Assembly (NCBI RefSeq): GCF_022346005.1
Contig: NZ_JAKRMY010000001.1
Coordinates: forward strand, 186,001-250,000
Direction: 5' to 3'
Length of the DNA stretch: 64,000 bases
DNA from: Corynebacterium sp. ACRPS
Lineage (GTDB): Bacteria; Actinomycetota; Actinomycetes; Mycobacteriales; Mycobacteriaceae
The notes beneath the pieces are model-generated. The model searched no databases, was not told the origin of the DNA, and worked only from the letters and a program-made list of their open reading frames with translations. Positions 15,515 to 24,983 of this stretch are shown here, one piece after another. The position numbers and the translations under genes were made by a program. Within the stretch, counting starts at the first letter, position 1; the number at the start of each line of letters is the position of its first letter.

Positions 15515-16595
15515 TGGCGAGGCGTTCGACAGCGGCGCGCACCCGCTCGTCGGTACCGTTTAAGCCGATGCGCACGTGTTGCGCACCCGAGGGGCCGTAA
15601 AAGTCGCCAGGTACAGCGAGGATGCCCAAGGAAGCCAACCAGTCGATGGTCTCGCGGCAGCCTTCGCCGCGGGTGGCCCAGAGATACAGGCCGGCATCCG
15701 AGTGGTCGATGGTAAAGCCCGCTTTGATAAGCGCCTGCATCAATTCGGCGCGGCGCGCGGCGTAGCGCTGGCGCTGGAGGGCTTCGGTGGGGTCATCGTC
15801 AAGCGCGGCAACCATGGCCGCCTGAATCGGGCCTGGCACGATGAGGCCGGCGTGCTTGCGCAGCTCCAAGAGCTCCGCGATGAGGTCGTTATCGCCGGCG
15901 AAGAATCCGGCGCGGTAGGAGGCCATATTCGCGGACTTGGACAGCGAATGCATGGAGATAAGGCCGGTGTTATCGCCGTCGGTCACGCGCGGATCCAAGA
16001 TGGATACCGGCGGGTTGTCATCGTTCCAGCCCAAGCCCATGTAGCACTCGTCGGAGGCGATGATGGCGCCCGTCGAGCGGGCCCAAGCCACGATGCAGCG
16101 CAGCTCCTCTACCCCAGCGACGCGGCCGGTAGGATTGGACGGGGAGTTGATAAATACCAGGGAGGCGTCCTGGAAGTCGTCGTCGGCTCGCAGCGGAGTG
16201 GCCCCAGCGAGGAGGGCGCCGACCTCGTAGGTGGGATAGGCCACCGAGGGGAAGGCGACGGTCTCGCCGCGCATGCCCAACAGGGTGGGCAGCCACGCGA
16301 TGGCCTCCTTCGTGCCCACCACGGGCAGGACGCGGTCCACGTCCATGTGATAGCGGCGGCGGAGAGCGGAGGCGATGGCTTCGCGCAGCTCGGGCGTGCC
16401 CTGCGTTTGCGGATAACCGGGGGTCTCGGCGGCAGAGGACAGCGCCAGCTGCACGCCAGGGGCGACCGGATCTACGGGGTTGCCTACCGAAAGGTCAACG
16501 ATTCCATCTGGATGCGCCTGGGCCTTCTTCTTGGCGCCAGCCAGCGAGTCCCAGGGGAAATCTGGAAGCGATTGTCCTAGCGGTGTGCGGGCCAT
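15507..16595 (-). CDS. dapC: N-succinyldiaminopimelate aminotransferase
   Basis: A fold-type I PLP aminotransferase of 362 residues. The PLP lysine is in SMHSLSKSANMASYRAG (near residue 225), the cofactor loop in FINSPSNPTGR, and the C-terminal carboxylate-binding Arg in GAQHVRIGLNG. The neighbour fdxC, 3 bases upstream, reproduces the mycobacterial fdxC-dapC pair (Rv1177-Rv1178). DapC transaminates N-succinyl-2-amino-6-ketopimelate, linking dapD and dapE of this window in one pathway. Confidence 0.92.
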   Translation of the reverse strand: MARTPLGQSLPDFPWDSLAGAKKKAQAHPDGIVDLSVGNPVDPVAPGVQLALSSAAETPGYPQTQGTPELREAIASALRRRYHMDVDRVLPVVGTKEAIAWLPTLLGMRGETVAFPSVAYPTYEVGALLAGATPLRADDDFQDASLVFINSPSNPTGRVAGVEELRCIVAWARSTGAIIASDECYMGLGWNDDNPPVSILDPRVTDGDNTGLISMHSLSKSANMASYRAGFFAGDNDLIAELLELRKHAGLIVPGPIQAAMVAALDDDPTEALQRQRYAARRAELMQALIKAGFTIDHSDAGLYLWATRGEGCRETIDWLASLGILAVPGDFYGPSGAQHVRIGLNGTDERVRAAVERLASA

Positions 16596-16598
16596 GAA

Positions 16599-16922
16599 TT
16601 ACTCCTGATTCTGTGGGGGCAGCGCGGCTACCATTGACGCATCGAAATCTTGCGGGCCGAGGGCTGCCGCTCCACCGGGTGAGCCCAAGTCATCGAAGAA
16701 TGCTGCGTTGGCATCGTTGTAATCGATCCACTCATCGGGAACGTCGTCCTCGTAGAAGATGGCCTCTACCGGGCATGCGGGCTCGCAGGCGCCGCAGTCC
16801 ACGCATTCATCTGGGTGGATGTAGAGCATGCGCTTGCCTTCGTAAATGCAATCGACGGGGCATTCCTCAACACAGCCGCGGTCCATTACATCAACGCAAG
16901 GTTGAGCGATTGTATAAGTCAT
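16599..16922 (-). CDS. fdxC: Seven-iron ferredoxin
   Basis: A 107-residue ferredoxin starting [27 protein letters not shown]. The first cysteine set (C-x7-C-x3-C, with the C-terminal CP) fits a 3Fe-4S cluster and [12 protein letters not shown] fits a 4Fe-4S cluster, as in mycobacterial FdxC/FdxA. It acts as a low-potential electron carrier. The start has an AAGGATTC site, and a TATATT -10-like element precedes it at about 16970. The stop is 3 bases from dapC. Confidence 0.92.
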   Translation of the reverse strand: MTYTIAQPCVDVMDRGCVEECPVDCIYEGKRMLYIHPDECVDCGACEPACPVEAIFYEDDVPDEWIDYNDANAAFFDDLGSPGGAAALGPQDFDASMVAALPPQNQE

Positions 16923-16976
16923 GGAGAATCCTTGAATCTTCCTGATTTCATGGGTTTGGGGATGAAATATAGTATG

Positions 16977-17354
16977 TCACTTCTGCTTTAGGAAAGGCCA
17001 AACGCCGCCGCCGATTCCGGCCAAAAGCAGGAGCAAGCTGAGAATATTATTGCCGACGATGACATCACCGGTAATCGGAACCAGCAGCATAAGCGCGAAA
17101 AATCCCAGGCCCCACACTATGAGCGGGATGGCCACGATATAAGTTCGATCACTCCACAGCCGCGCCGTACGGGTTAGCACCACGTTAAAGGCGGCGGCGA
17201 TGACGATGGTGATGGGAAACGCGATGCTCGCGCCATCAGCCAGGGGAATCCGGGCGGTAAGGTAAATGACCTCTAGGAACAGCGATAGCAGGGCGCCGAG
17301 GGAGAGCCAGATGAGGCCGGTGACCTGCTCACCGCGGCTAAAATCAGTGCGCAT
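16977..17354 (-). CDS. Four-helix membrane protein (Rv1171-like)
   Basis: A 125-residue protein with four predicted transmembrane segments (about residues 10-30, 42-60, 72-95 and 101-120) and no known domain. It begins at an ATG that overlaps the mshB stop by 1 base. In mycobacteria a comparable small membrane protein (Rv1171) follows mshB. Function unknown; it may belong to the mshB transcript. Confidence 0.75.
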   Translation of the reverse strand: MRTDFSRGEQVTGLIWLSLGALLSLFLEVIYLTARIPLADGASIAFPITIVIAAAFNVVLTRTARLWSDRTYIVAIPLIVWGLGFFALMLLVPITGDVIVGNNILSLLLLLAGIGGGVWPFLKQK

Positions 17355-18223
17355 TACAGCTCCCCTAGGAGGTCGGTTGCGGGCTCGCCCCGGCCGAGTT
17401 GAAAGTATTCGGCGCGCAGCAACGGCATCAGTAATCTATTGGACAGGCAGTAGGCCCCTGGCACAGCGGCTGGGTCGTGCACGGCGGCCACGGCGGCCTC
17501 GGGGTTGGTGGCGGTGGTGGTGCCATCGGCCAGCCAGATTTGCGTGGCGTGGGCGCGCATGGCGGCGCGTTTGGCGTTTAGGGCAGCATCGTCAAGCGCG
17601 AAGGCCAGATCCGCGCCGGCGGTGGTGAAGTTATCCAGGTACGCGGCATCGGGCTTGCGCCAACCCGCGGGCGCGTCGAGCGTGTCCAGGCCGGCGTAAT
17701 TGGCGGCGCGGTCAAAGATCGCCCACCAGATGCGCGTGCTTGCCGATGCCGCCTTCTCCACCACCCTATGCACCGCCACGTGGTCCGGGTGGTTATAGCC
17801 ACCGTCTGGCCCATAGGTCAGGATGGCGTGCGGCTGGAGAACATCTAATTCCGCGCGGAGCAGGTCTACGGCCTCATCCAGGCGATTGACCAGCGCGCGG
17901 GGGTTGTCATGAGAAGGAGAACCCACCATGCCGGAATCGTGGAAGTGGCCGAATCCGCCCAGCTGTATGCCTTCTACTCCTAGGGCGGAGAGGGCACAGG
18001 CCAATTCGCGGGCACGGAAGCCACCGAGCTGGTGGTGCTCGGCCAGGCCTTGATAGGGCGCACCGATGACCTCGCCGTCCTCGCCAAGGGTAAGGGTGAT
18101 GACCGTGACCTGCGCACCGCGCGCGGCCAGGGTGGCAAGGGTGCCGCCGGTAAAAAGCGTCTCATCATCAGGGTGCGCGTGCACCGCAACAACGCGGTAG
18201 CCCGCCAAGTCCTTAGTCCTCAT
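17354..18223 (-). CDS. mshB: GlcNAc-inositol deacetylase of mycothiol synthesis
   Basis: The 289-residue LmbE-like zinc deacetylase has the metal-binding AHPDDETLFTGGTLA (residues 15-29) and HPDHVAVHRVV (near 147). MshB removes acetyl from GlcNAc-Ins in mycothiol biosynthesis, a marker of actinobacteria. The ATG at 18223 has an ideal GGAGGAAAG ribosome-binding site. Its first 11 bases overlap the end of lpqW. The order typA-lpqW-mshB agrees with Rv1165-Rv1170. Confidence 0.93.
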   Translation of the reverse strand: MRTKDLAGYRVVAVHAHPDDETLFTGGTLATLAARGAQVTVITLTLGEDGEVIGAPYQGLAEHHQLGGFRARELACALSALGVEGIQLGGFGHFHDSGMVGSPSHDNPRALVNRLDEAVDLLRAELDVLQPHAILTYGPDGGYNHPDHVAVHRVVEKAASASTRIWWAIFDRAANYAGLDTLDAPAGWRKPDAAYLDNFTTAGADLAFALDDAALNAKRAAMRAHATQIWLADGTTTATNPEAAVAAVHDPAAVPGAYCLSNRLLMPLLRAEYFQLGRGEPATDLLGEL

Positions 18224-19832
18224 CTTTCCTCCAAACCGGCGCTGTGACCAGCCCTTTATCCCAATCATCAATACTTTGGCCGGGGCCTACAATACCCTCC
18301 CCTAGCGCGTGCACACGCGTTTCATCTAAGAGCGGGACGTACAACACGTCCTGGGCATTGATCTCGCGGATTCGGCCCAGCGCGGTTGAGGGGCTGATTT
18401 TTCCGGAGAGAATGTCCATGCGCGTCTCGGCGGCGTTGTCGGGGCAGAATCCGGAGAGGTCCCCGGCGAGCGGCTGGTCTTCGGCGCAATTGAAGATACT
18501 CGCCGCAGAGAGCGAAGTTAGGGTGATATCCTCCCAGGTCACCACCGCATCCACCTTGCCTTCAGGAAGCAGCTTAGAGGTAATTGTGGTAAGCCTATCG
18601 GTGGTGACCTCAGCGGGGATGCCGTGGGCCTCGAGGACATCGTAAAGCGTATTTGCCGCAGCCAAAGCCGTGGGGCTGGTCGGATCGACGGCGAAGCGGA
18701 TGGGCTTCTTGCTGGCGCGCTCGCGCAGCGCCGTCAGGTTTGCTTCCCCGGAGACCGGATTATGCCCGGCCTTCAGGTTAGAGGCGCGGCCGGTGGCCAG
18801 CCGGGCAACCTGCCCGGTATCGATAAGCGAGGCCAGACCGCGCCGCGCAGCCGCATCCTCTAACGCACCCTGCTCGGTGGACATGTGCAAGCGCAGCTGG
18901 CGCGGGCGGGTGACCGTCTTATCGCTTACGTGGCCCAGCAGTCCGAGCGCTTCCTGCGAGGTTTGGTCCGGGGTAAAGTCCGCGAACCCAATTTGACCGG
19001 AACGCAGCATATTCAGCGCCTGGGTGCTATCGCGTACCTCGCGCAGCTGGACGACATCGATGTGGGCGGGGTCAGCGCCCCAAAAGCGATCATTGCGGTT
19101 GAGCGTGATGACCCCGCGGCTGCGGTCCACGCTATCGACCGCGAAGCGGCCGGCGGAGGCAGGGATGTCATTGGCCAGCACCGAATCAAAATCGGCATTT
19201 TGCAGCAGGTGCGAGGGAAGGAGCTGGTTGAATAGCTGCTTCCAATCCTTAACCCGCTCGGCAAAATCCACCGTGACCACGCGGCCGCCATCGGATGTGG
19301 TCACCGCGGAAATGGCGCGGTAGCCCGCCGGGTCCTTGACGCCTGCGGTCGTGGTCATCTTCTTCCACAAGTAGTTGAAATCCGCACCGGAAATCGGGGT
19401 GCCGTCAGACCACTGCGCGGGAGAGGCAATAACGTAGCGCACCCGTTGGGCCACGCCCTCCGGCGCGGTGACCTCCGTGGCAGATTCCAGAACGTCTGTG
19501 TCCATGCGGCCCCAGTGGAATGTCGAGGGCAAGACCAGCTCCGCGATTTGATCCACGAGCTCGGAGTTATTGGCCACCAAGTGTGGGTTAAGGCCAGCGC
19601 GCAGTGGATCGACGCCGATGGAAATGGTGGGCCGCGAATCGTCTTCCTCCGCGCGCGGCGGACCATCGTCCGTCGCGGCCGTGGTTGATTCCGTTTCTTG
19701 GACGGTAGATTCCTGGTCGTCCGAATCTTCTACCACCGGCGGTGGGCCAGGATTGGCCGAACACCCGCTGACAAACGCGAGGCCGATGGCGGCAGTGGCA
19801 GCAAGTGCACGAGCCTTGAGACTATTTTTCAT
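18213..19832 (-). CDS. lpqW: LpqW-like lipoprotein, family 5 solute-binding fold
   Basis: A 539-residue protein with a lipoprotein signal peptide ending in the lipobox FVSGC (Cys about residue 24), a low-complexity acidic linker (to about residue 65) and an SBP family 5 domain (ISIGVDPLRAGLNPHLVANN, then WSDGTPISGADFNYLWKK). In M. smegmatis LpqW controls the flow of PIMs into lipomannan and lipoarabinomannan. No ABC permease genes are adjacent, which fits a non-transport role. The position between typA and mshB supports the name. Confidence 0.85.
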   Translation of the reverse strand: MKNSLKARALAATAAIGLAFVSGCSANPGPPPVVEDSDDQESTVQETESTTAATDDGPPRAEEDDSRPTISIGVDPLRAGLNPHLVANNSELVDQIAELVLPSTFHWGRMDTDVLESATEVTAPEGVAQRVRYVIASPAQWSDGTPISGADFNYLWKKMTTTAGVKDPAGYRAISAVTTSDGGRVVTVDFAERVKDWKQLFNQLLPSHLLQNADFDSVLANDIPASAGRFAVDSVDRSRGVITLNRNDRFWGADPAHIDVVQLREVRDSTQALNMLRSGQIGFADFTPDQTSQEALGLLGHVSDKTVTRPRQLRLHMSTEQGALEDAAARRGLASLIDTGQVARLATGRASNLKAGHNPVSGEANLTALRERASKKPIRFAVDPTSPTALAAANTLYDVLEAHGIPAEVTTDRLTTITSKLLPEGKVDAVVTWEDITLTSLSAASIFNCAEDQPLAGDLSGFCPDNAAETRMDILSGKISPSTALGRIREINAQDVLYVPLLDETRVHALGEGIVGPGQSIDDWDKGLVTAPVWRKDED

Positions 19833-19921
19833 CGCGGACTACTTTAGTACCTACTTCCCGCCACACGAAGATTCTGCGCGCTAAACTCGGACAAAATCAC
19901 TGTTGAAGGGATTACCCCACC

Positions 19922-20578
19922 ATGCTTATCTGCCAAGAAATGTTCCTCCTGCTGACCAAGGACAACGGTAAAAAGGAGGCAGTGACCAATAACGAGACCG
20001 CCTTGAGCGCCGGCCTTTTTAGCGATTTACTCATGCATGACGCGGTTGGCATAAGTGCAAAGAATAAGGTGCACGCCACGGATAAAAAGCCAGAGCACCC
20101 AGTGCTTGCTTGGGCGTGGGATGGCCTGCACGAGCGCCGGACCAGCTCGGTCAAGACGCTACTGCAGGCGAGGTGGTTCTCCCCGCGCGAGAAGATTGCC
20201 CAGGATTTTAGGGACCACGGCCAATTGGAGATTGAGGATGCCGCGTGGTGGCAGCTGGGTGGCGACCGCTACATCATGACGGACACGGCGCTAGAAGATG
20301 AGGTGCGCGAGAGGCTCGCTGCGGTGCTTGATGGCACCCAAAACCCAAGCGTCAAAGACATGATTATCTTGGATATTCTCCGCGAGGTTAAAGGGGCCTA
20401 TCCCCTGCTCAAGGAGGACGCGCCCGAAATGAAACGCCGAGAGATGCGCAACCGCATCAAAGAATTAAAACAACAGGTGGATTACGACGATGCCGCCGCC
20501 TCTGCGGTAAAAACCATACTGCAGGAGACGACGGCGATTATCACGGCGGTTGCGGCATCAACCGCAGCCACGACTTAG
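19922..20578 (+). CDS. GPP34 (GOLPH3-like) domain protein
   Basis: A 218-residue protein beginning MLICQEMFLLLTKDNGKKEA. The (E)xFLLL(L/T) start and LSAGLFSDLLMHDAVGI (near residues 30-46) are typical of the GPP34 domain, known from Golgi phosphoprotein 3, which binds phosphoinositides. Bacterial members are mostly actinobacterial, with unknown roles. The C-terminal third (EMKRREMRNRIKELKQQVDYDD) is helical and charged. It is divergent from lpqW and convergent with typA, 12 bases away. Confidence 0.75.
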   Translation: MLICQEMFLLLTKDNGKKEAVTNNETALSAGLFSDLLMHDAVGISAKNKVHATDKKPEHPVLAWAWDGLHERRTSSVKTLLQARWFSPREKIAQDFRDHGQLEIEDAAWWQLGGDRYIMTDTALEDEVRERLAAVLDGTQNPSVKDMIILDILREVKGAYPLLKEDAPEMKRREMRNRIKELKQQVDYDDAAASAVKTILQETTAIITAVAASTAATT

Positions 20579-20590
20579 ACCGAGGGCAGA

Positions 20591-22501
20591 TTACTTCTTC
20601 ATCTGCTTAGCGCGGGAGGCGGCGCGCTTGCGGTCGGTGGCGGAAAGCTCGAGCTTGCGCACGCGCAGCACGTCTGGAGCAACCTCGACGCACTCGTCGT
20701 TGCCACAAAATTCCAGCGCTTCTTCCAGCGAGAGCGTGTGGGCCTTGGCCAGGGTGACCGTGGCGTCTGCGGTGGCAGAGCGCATATTGGTCAGCTTCTT
20801 TTCCTTGGTGATGTTGATGTCAATATCCTCATCGCGGTTATTGGCACCCACCACCATGCCTTCGTAGGCCTCAGCACCTGGCTCGACGAAGAAGTTGCCG
20901 CGGTCAGCCAGCTGCATCAGTGCGTACTGGGTGATCTGGCCGGTGCGGTCAGCCACCAGGGAGCCGGTGGCGCGGGACTTGATTTCGCCGGCCCAGACAT
21001 CGATGCCATCGGAGATGGAGTTGGCGATGCCGGCGCCACGGGTTTCGGTCATGAACTGGGTACGGAAGCCGATGAGGCCACGGGCGGGAACGCGGAAGAT
21101 CATGCGCACCCAGTCGCCCTCGCGCACGTCCATGGACTGCATCTGGCCCTTGCGGGAAGCCAGCAGCTGGGTGATGGCGCCTTGGTGCTCCGACGGGGAG
21201 TCGATGGTGAGGATCTCGTAAGGCTCGTAGGTCTTGCCATCGATCTGCTGGGTAACAACCTGCGGCTTACCGATGGTCAGCTCGAAGCCCTCGCGGCGCA
21301 TGGACTCGATGAGCACGGACAGAGCCATCTCGCCGCGACCCTGAACCTCCCAGGTATCTGGGCGCTCTGTGGGCAGCACGCGCAGGGAGACGTTACCGAT
21401 AAGCTCCTGCTCCAAGCGGGCCTTGACCATGCGGGCGGTCAACTTGGTGCCGCCCCCGCGGCCTGCCATCGGCGAGGTGTTCACACCGATGGTCATGGAG
21501 ATGGCCGGCTCGTCAACGGTGATGCGCGGCAGAGCCTCTGGGTTTTCCGGATCTGCGATGGTGTCACCAATCATGACATCGGAAATACCAGAGATGGCGA
21601 CGATATCGCCGGCGATGGCCTCTTCGGCCGGCTGGCGCTCGAAGCCGACGGTGCGCAGTAGTTCGGCAACCTTGACGGTCTTGGTGTGCTGGTTGCCCTC
21701 ATCATCGTAGTGGATCCAGGCCACCTGCTGGCCCTTCTTGATGCGGCCGGCGTAGATGCGCAGCAGCGCGATACGGCCGAGGAAGTCGGAGGCGTCAAGG
21801 TTGGTGACGTGCGCCTGCAGCGGGGCATCGACGGTAGCGGAAGGCTCTGGCAGGACGTTGTAGATGACATCGAAAAGCGCCTGCAAGTCCTTGCTATCGG
21901 GGACGTTGCCGTCGCCCGGGTTCTCGGTGGAGGCAACGCCGGCGCGGCCGGAGGCGTACAGAACCGGGAGATCGAGCAGCTCTTCAGCGGCGGCTGCGGC
22001 TTCCTCGTCCTCGAGGCCAGCTGCGATTTCCAGCAGCAGGTCCTGGGACTCGGTGACAACCTCGTCGATGCGGGCATCGGGGCGGTCGGTCTTGTTCACG
22101 CAGACGATGACCGGCAGTTTGGCCTCTAGCGCCTTGGTCAGGACGAAGCGGGTCTGTGGGAGGGGGCCCTCAGAGGCATCGACAAGCAGCACGACGCCGT
22201 CCACCATGGAAATGCCGCGCTCAACCTCGCCGCCAAAGTCGGCGTGGCCCGGGGTGTCGATGACGTTGATGATGAGGTCTGCGCCGTCCTTGCCCAGACC
22301 CTGGCGGCGGATGGCCGTGTTCTTGGCCAAAATGGTAATGCCGCGCTCGCGCTCCTGATCGTTGGAGTCCATGACGCGGTCCGTGTGCTCACCGTGTTCG
22401 CCAAAAGCACCGGACTGCTCCAGCATGCCGTTGACCAACGTGGTCTTGCCATGGTCAACGTGCGCGACAATGGCAACATTACGGAACTCGGTATTACTCA
22501 C
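20591..22501 (-). CDS. typA: Translational GTPase TypA/BipA
   Basis: A 636-residue GTPase with G1 [16 protein letters not shown]2 RGITI, G3 [12 protein letters not shown] and G4 NKTDRPDA, then EF-G-like domains II, III and V and the BipA-specific C-terminal domain ([19 protein letters not shown]). It binds the ribosome and helps large-subunit assembly and stress adaptation. The start is GTG, preceded by GAAGGAGAACCC. The length is normal for actinobacterial TypA. Confidence 0.95.
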   Translation of the reverse strand: MSNTEFRNVAIVAHVDHGKTTLVNGMLEQSGAFGEHGEHTDRVMDSNDQERERGITILAKNTAIRRQGLGKDGADLIINVIDTPGHADFGGEVERGISMVDGVVLLVDASEGPLPQTRFVLTKALEAKLPVIVCVNKTDRPDARIDEVVTESQDLLLEIAAGLEDEEAAAAAEELLDLPVLYASGRAGVASTENPGDGNVPDSKDLQALFDVIYNVLPEPSATVDAPLQAHVTNLDASDFLGRIALLRIYAGRIKKGQQVAWIHYDDEGNQHTKTVKVAELLRTVGFERQPAEEAIAGDIVAISGISDVMIGDTIADPENPEALPRITVDEPAISMTIGVNTSPMAGRGGGTKLTARMVKARLEQELIGNVSLRVLPTERPDTWEVQGRGEMALSVLIESMRREGFELTIGKPQVVTQQIDGKTYEPYEILTIDSPSEHQGAITQLLASRKGQMQSMDVREGDWVRMIFRVPARGLIGFRTQFMTETRGAGIANSISDGIDVWAGEIKSRATGSLVADRTGQITQYALMQLADRGNFFVEPGAEAYEGMVVGANNRDEDIDINITKEKKLTNMRSATADATVTLAKAHTLSLEEALEFCGNDECVEVAPDVLRVRKLELSATDRKRAASRAKQMKK

Positions 22502-22673
22502 TAGTTGGGTTCTCCTTCGGAGGATCTACAAGCGCTGGTGCGCGAGAAATGTTCTTGAACGACGTCCTACGATACCCCCTAACAGGGCATAGTGCAGCAT
22601 TGGGGAGCCAAGACGCGACCCAGGCAACCCCGTAACGTCACGCGCGCCTGAAACGACCTACTACTTGACACTT

Positions 22674-22736
22674 CCCAGCGGATCACTATCGTTACTAGAG
22701 TTATTACTGTTACTGCTGTGACTGGTGGGACTATAC
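22674..22736 (+). promoter_or_regulatory. Candidate promoters for the secreted-protein operon
   Basis: TTGACA near 22674 followed after 16 bases by TATCGT is a good sigma-A-type pair. A second -10-like TATACT lies near 22731, without a strong -35. Both precede the GTG at 22773. The remaining part of the 271-bp gap to typA shows nothing further. Confidence 0.45.
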
Positions 22737-22772
22737 TGCTTCCCCTCCGCGAGACAATAAGGACCTGATACC

Positions 22773-23501
22773 GTGAGCCACGCCCGAACTTCCTGGCGCC
22801 TAAGCGGACGCACCGGCTACATCGCCGCTGCCACCGCCGCGCTTATTGGCCTCGCTTCTCCCCTGGTAGCGCCCGCACAGGCCTTCGCCCCGGATCTCTC
22901 ATCGCTGGCACAACAACACATGCCCGCCAGCCCGTTGGATGAGCTCGGCCGCCCCACTCAGGAGACCCAAGACCGCGTGCGCGCCTTTGCCGCGCAGCCG
23001 TGGATCCCCGAAGAGGCCCGCAATGCTATCTTGTCTGCCTTGGACTTCTTTGCCGGCAACGGCGACGGTAGTGGCGGTGTCGCTATGCCGCAGGGCGATA
23101 ATCCACACTTCCGGCAGTTTTATTGGCCTACCGTCTCCGCGCACTGCATCGGTGGCACCAACGCCGCCACAGGCTCTGCCATCGCGGTACCTGGCCCTAC
23201 GGAAATTCCTGCCCCCGGCGCCGGCGAGGGCGAGACCGCCTTCCTCTTTACCGCCCTGGGCACCCCTCCGGCAGCACCGGACCAAGAAGGCATGAACGTG
23301 CAGTGGTTTAATATCAACACCCTGCAAAGCGGCATTACCCCGCTGCACAATAACGGTATCAATCAGGATGGTCCGACGACGCTGTCCGGCACGGCCCACA
23401 CGGGCAAGGGCCTGGTCGTCGCGCTGCTCTCCGGTTCCGTGAATACCACCGAAGCGCGCTGCGATTTCGCCCCCACCGCCGCCTTCCTAGAGGTGAAGTA
23501 A
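22773..23501 (+). CDS. Secreted protein of unknown function (Rv1157c-like)
   Basis: A 242-residue protein with a classical signal peptide (RTGYIAAATAALIGLASPLVAPAQA, cleavage after about residue 37). The mature part has two cysteines (in AHCIGGTN and ARCDFAPTA) that may form a disulfide. There are no catalytic motifs. Its last base is shared with the start of the DUF402 gene, as in the mycobacterial Rv1157c/Rv1156 neighbourhood. Exported to cell wall or medium; role unknown. Confidence 0.7.
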   Translation: MSHARTSWRLSGRTGYIAAATAALIGLASPLVAPAQAFAPDLSSLAQQHMPASPLDELGRPTQETQDRVRAFAAQPWIPEEARNAILSALDFFAGNGDGSGGVAMPQGDNPHFRQFYWPTVSAHCIGGTNAATGSAIAVPGPTEIPAPGAGEGETAFLFTALGTPPAAPDQEGMNVQWFNINTLQSGITPLHNNGINQDGPTTLSGTAHTGKGLVVALLSGSVNTTEARCDFAPTAAFLEVK

Positions 23502-24037
23502 TGGCCGTTGATCTCCACCCAGTCAAGCGGGAGACCTTTAATACCGGGAACTTCACCAATACCGATCCCAAGGGCTACCTGCGCCAGGTCGATACCTACA
23601 CCGAAACCGAGTTTGGCCTGTATATGGCACGCGGTGCCGATCACCCGCGCTTTGGCTACCTCGAATCCTGGCTGCTGCCCAGCCTGAACCTGCGCGCGAA
23701 TATCTTCCACTTCCGCCCCGGCATCGAGGTGGAGCAGGACTTTTATATCGACGTCGCCGAGATCCAGCGCCAGGGCAACGAGTGGACCACCCGCGATCTC
23801 TACGTCGACCTGGTCACCACCACCGGCGAGCCGATTACCGTCCTCGACATCGACGAGCTCTCCGCGGCGACGTCCGCGGGCCTCATTTCCGCCGAGGACG
23901 CCGAGCTCGCCATCGACACCACCCTGGACGCGGTCGAGGGAATTACCCGCCACGGCGACGATGCAATGGCCTGGCTTGCCCACCACGGCATAGACTTGTC
24001 CTGGTCAGAAAACGTAACTTTAGCCCCCGAAGGATAA
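23501..24037 (+). CDS. DUF402 domain protein
   Basis: A 178-residue protein with the DUF402 core: DPKGYLRQVDTYTETEFGLYMARG, then YLESWLLPSLNLRANIFHFRPG and DFYIDVAEI(Q)RQGNEWTTRDLYVDLV. DUF402 folds as a small beta-barrel; some members (FomD type, NTDP) hydrolyse nucleoside phosphates using Asp/Glu-bound metal. The Y-x-D-V and D-L-Y-V-D acidic positions of those enzymes are present. The start overlaps the preceding stop by 1 base (TAATG), indicating coupling. Confidence 0.8.
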   Translation: MAVDLHPVKRETFNTGNFTNTDPKGYLRQVDTYTETEFGLYMARGADHPRFGYLESWLLPSLNLRANIFHFRPGIEVEQDFYIDVAEIQRQGNEWTTRDLYVDLVTTTGEPITVLDIDELSAATSAGLISAEDAELAIDTTLDAVEGITRHGDDAMAWLAHHGIDLSWSENVTLAPEG

Positions 24038-24040
24038 GCC

Positions 24041-24982
24041 ATGGCCGGTGGCCTTTTCGCCCTGCTTGACGATGTCGCCCTCATAGCCCGCGCCGCCGCC
24101 TCCAGCGTCGACGATGTGGCCGCCTTAGGCGGCAAGACATCTATGAAGGCCATCGGCGTCGTCGTCGATGATGCCGCAGTAACCCCGCAATACGTCGAGG
24201 GAATTAAACCGCAGCGCGAGCTGCCGATGATCTGGCGCATCACCAAGGGCTCGCTTATCAACAAGCTCGTCATCATCTTGCCGATTGCGATGATCCTGTT
24301 TTGGATCGCCCCATGGGCGCTCACGCCCATCTTGATGTGCGGCGGTACCTATCTGTGTTTCGAAGGCGCGGAAAAGATCCTCTCCTTCTTCAACTCCTCC
24401 CCTAGCGATGCAACCGATACCGTCCAGCACAAGGGTCCAGAGGCCGAAGATAGCTTGGTGAAATCCGCCATTACCACCGACCTCATCCTGTCTGCTGAGA
24501 TCATGGTGATTTCCTTAAATGAAGTCATCGATCAGCCCTTCTGGCTGCGTCTCGGCGCGCTTATCGCCGTTGGCATCATCTTGACCTTGAGCGTCTACGG
24601 CGCCGTGGGATTGCTGGTCAAGATGGATGACATCGGCTTGGCCTTAACCCGGCGCCGCGATGGCAACTCCCCGCTGGGCAATGCCTTGGTCAAGGGTATG
24701 CCGATCGTGCTGGACATCATCGGCGTCATCGGCACCGCCGCCATGTTATGGGTAGGCGGGCATATCGTCACCACAGGCCTGCACGAATTCGGGGTAGACC
24801 AACCGCATGGACTTATCGAGGCCGCCACTGAACACATCCACAACGGCGCGCTGAGCTGGCTCGCCGAAACCGGCTTGTCCATGGTGTGCGGGCTCATCCT
24901 CGGCCTTGTCATCGCCAGCATCGTCATGGCCGTTAAGGCCTCGACCGGCTCGCCCTCTGCCACCTCGGCAGCGCAGCACTAA
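24041..24982 (+). CDS. DUF808 (YedI-like) inner membrane protein
   Basis: A 313-residue membrane protein starting MAGGLFALLDDVALIARAAASSVDDVAA, the hallmark DUF808 N-terminus, with about six transmembrane helices. The conserved GIVVDDAAVTPQYV-like region is present as VVVDDAAVTPQYVEGI (near residue 43), and KSAITTDLILSAEIMVISL lies near 140. Function unknown in any species. Three bases separate it from the DUF402 gene. It converges with the ZIP transporter gene after 1 base. Confidence 0.85.
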   Translation: MAGGLFALLDDVALIARAAASSVDDVAALGGKTSMKAIGVVVDDAAVTPQYVEGIKPQRELPMIWRITKGSLINKLVIILPIAMILFWIAPWALTPILMCGGTYLCFEGAEKILSFFNSSPSDATDTVQHKGPEAEDSLVKSAITTDLILSAEIMVISLNEVIDQPFWLRLGALIAVGIILTLSVYGAVGLLVKMDDIGLALTRRRDGNSPLGNALVKGMPIVLDIIGVIGTAAMLWVGGHIVTTGLHEFGVDQPHGLIEAATEHIHNGALSWLAETGLSMVCGLILGLVIASIVMAVKASTGSPSATSAAQH

Positions 24983-24983
24983 A

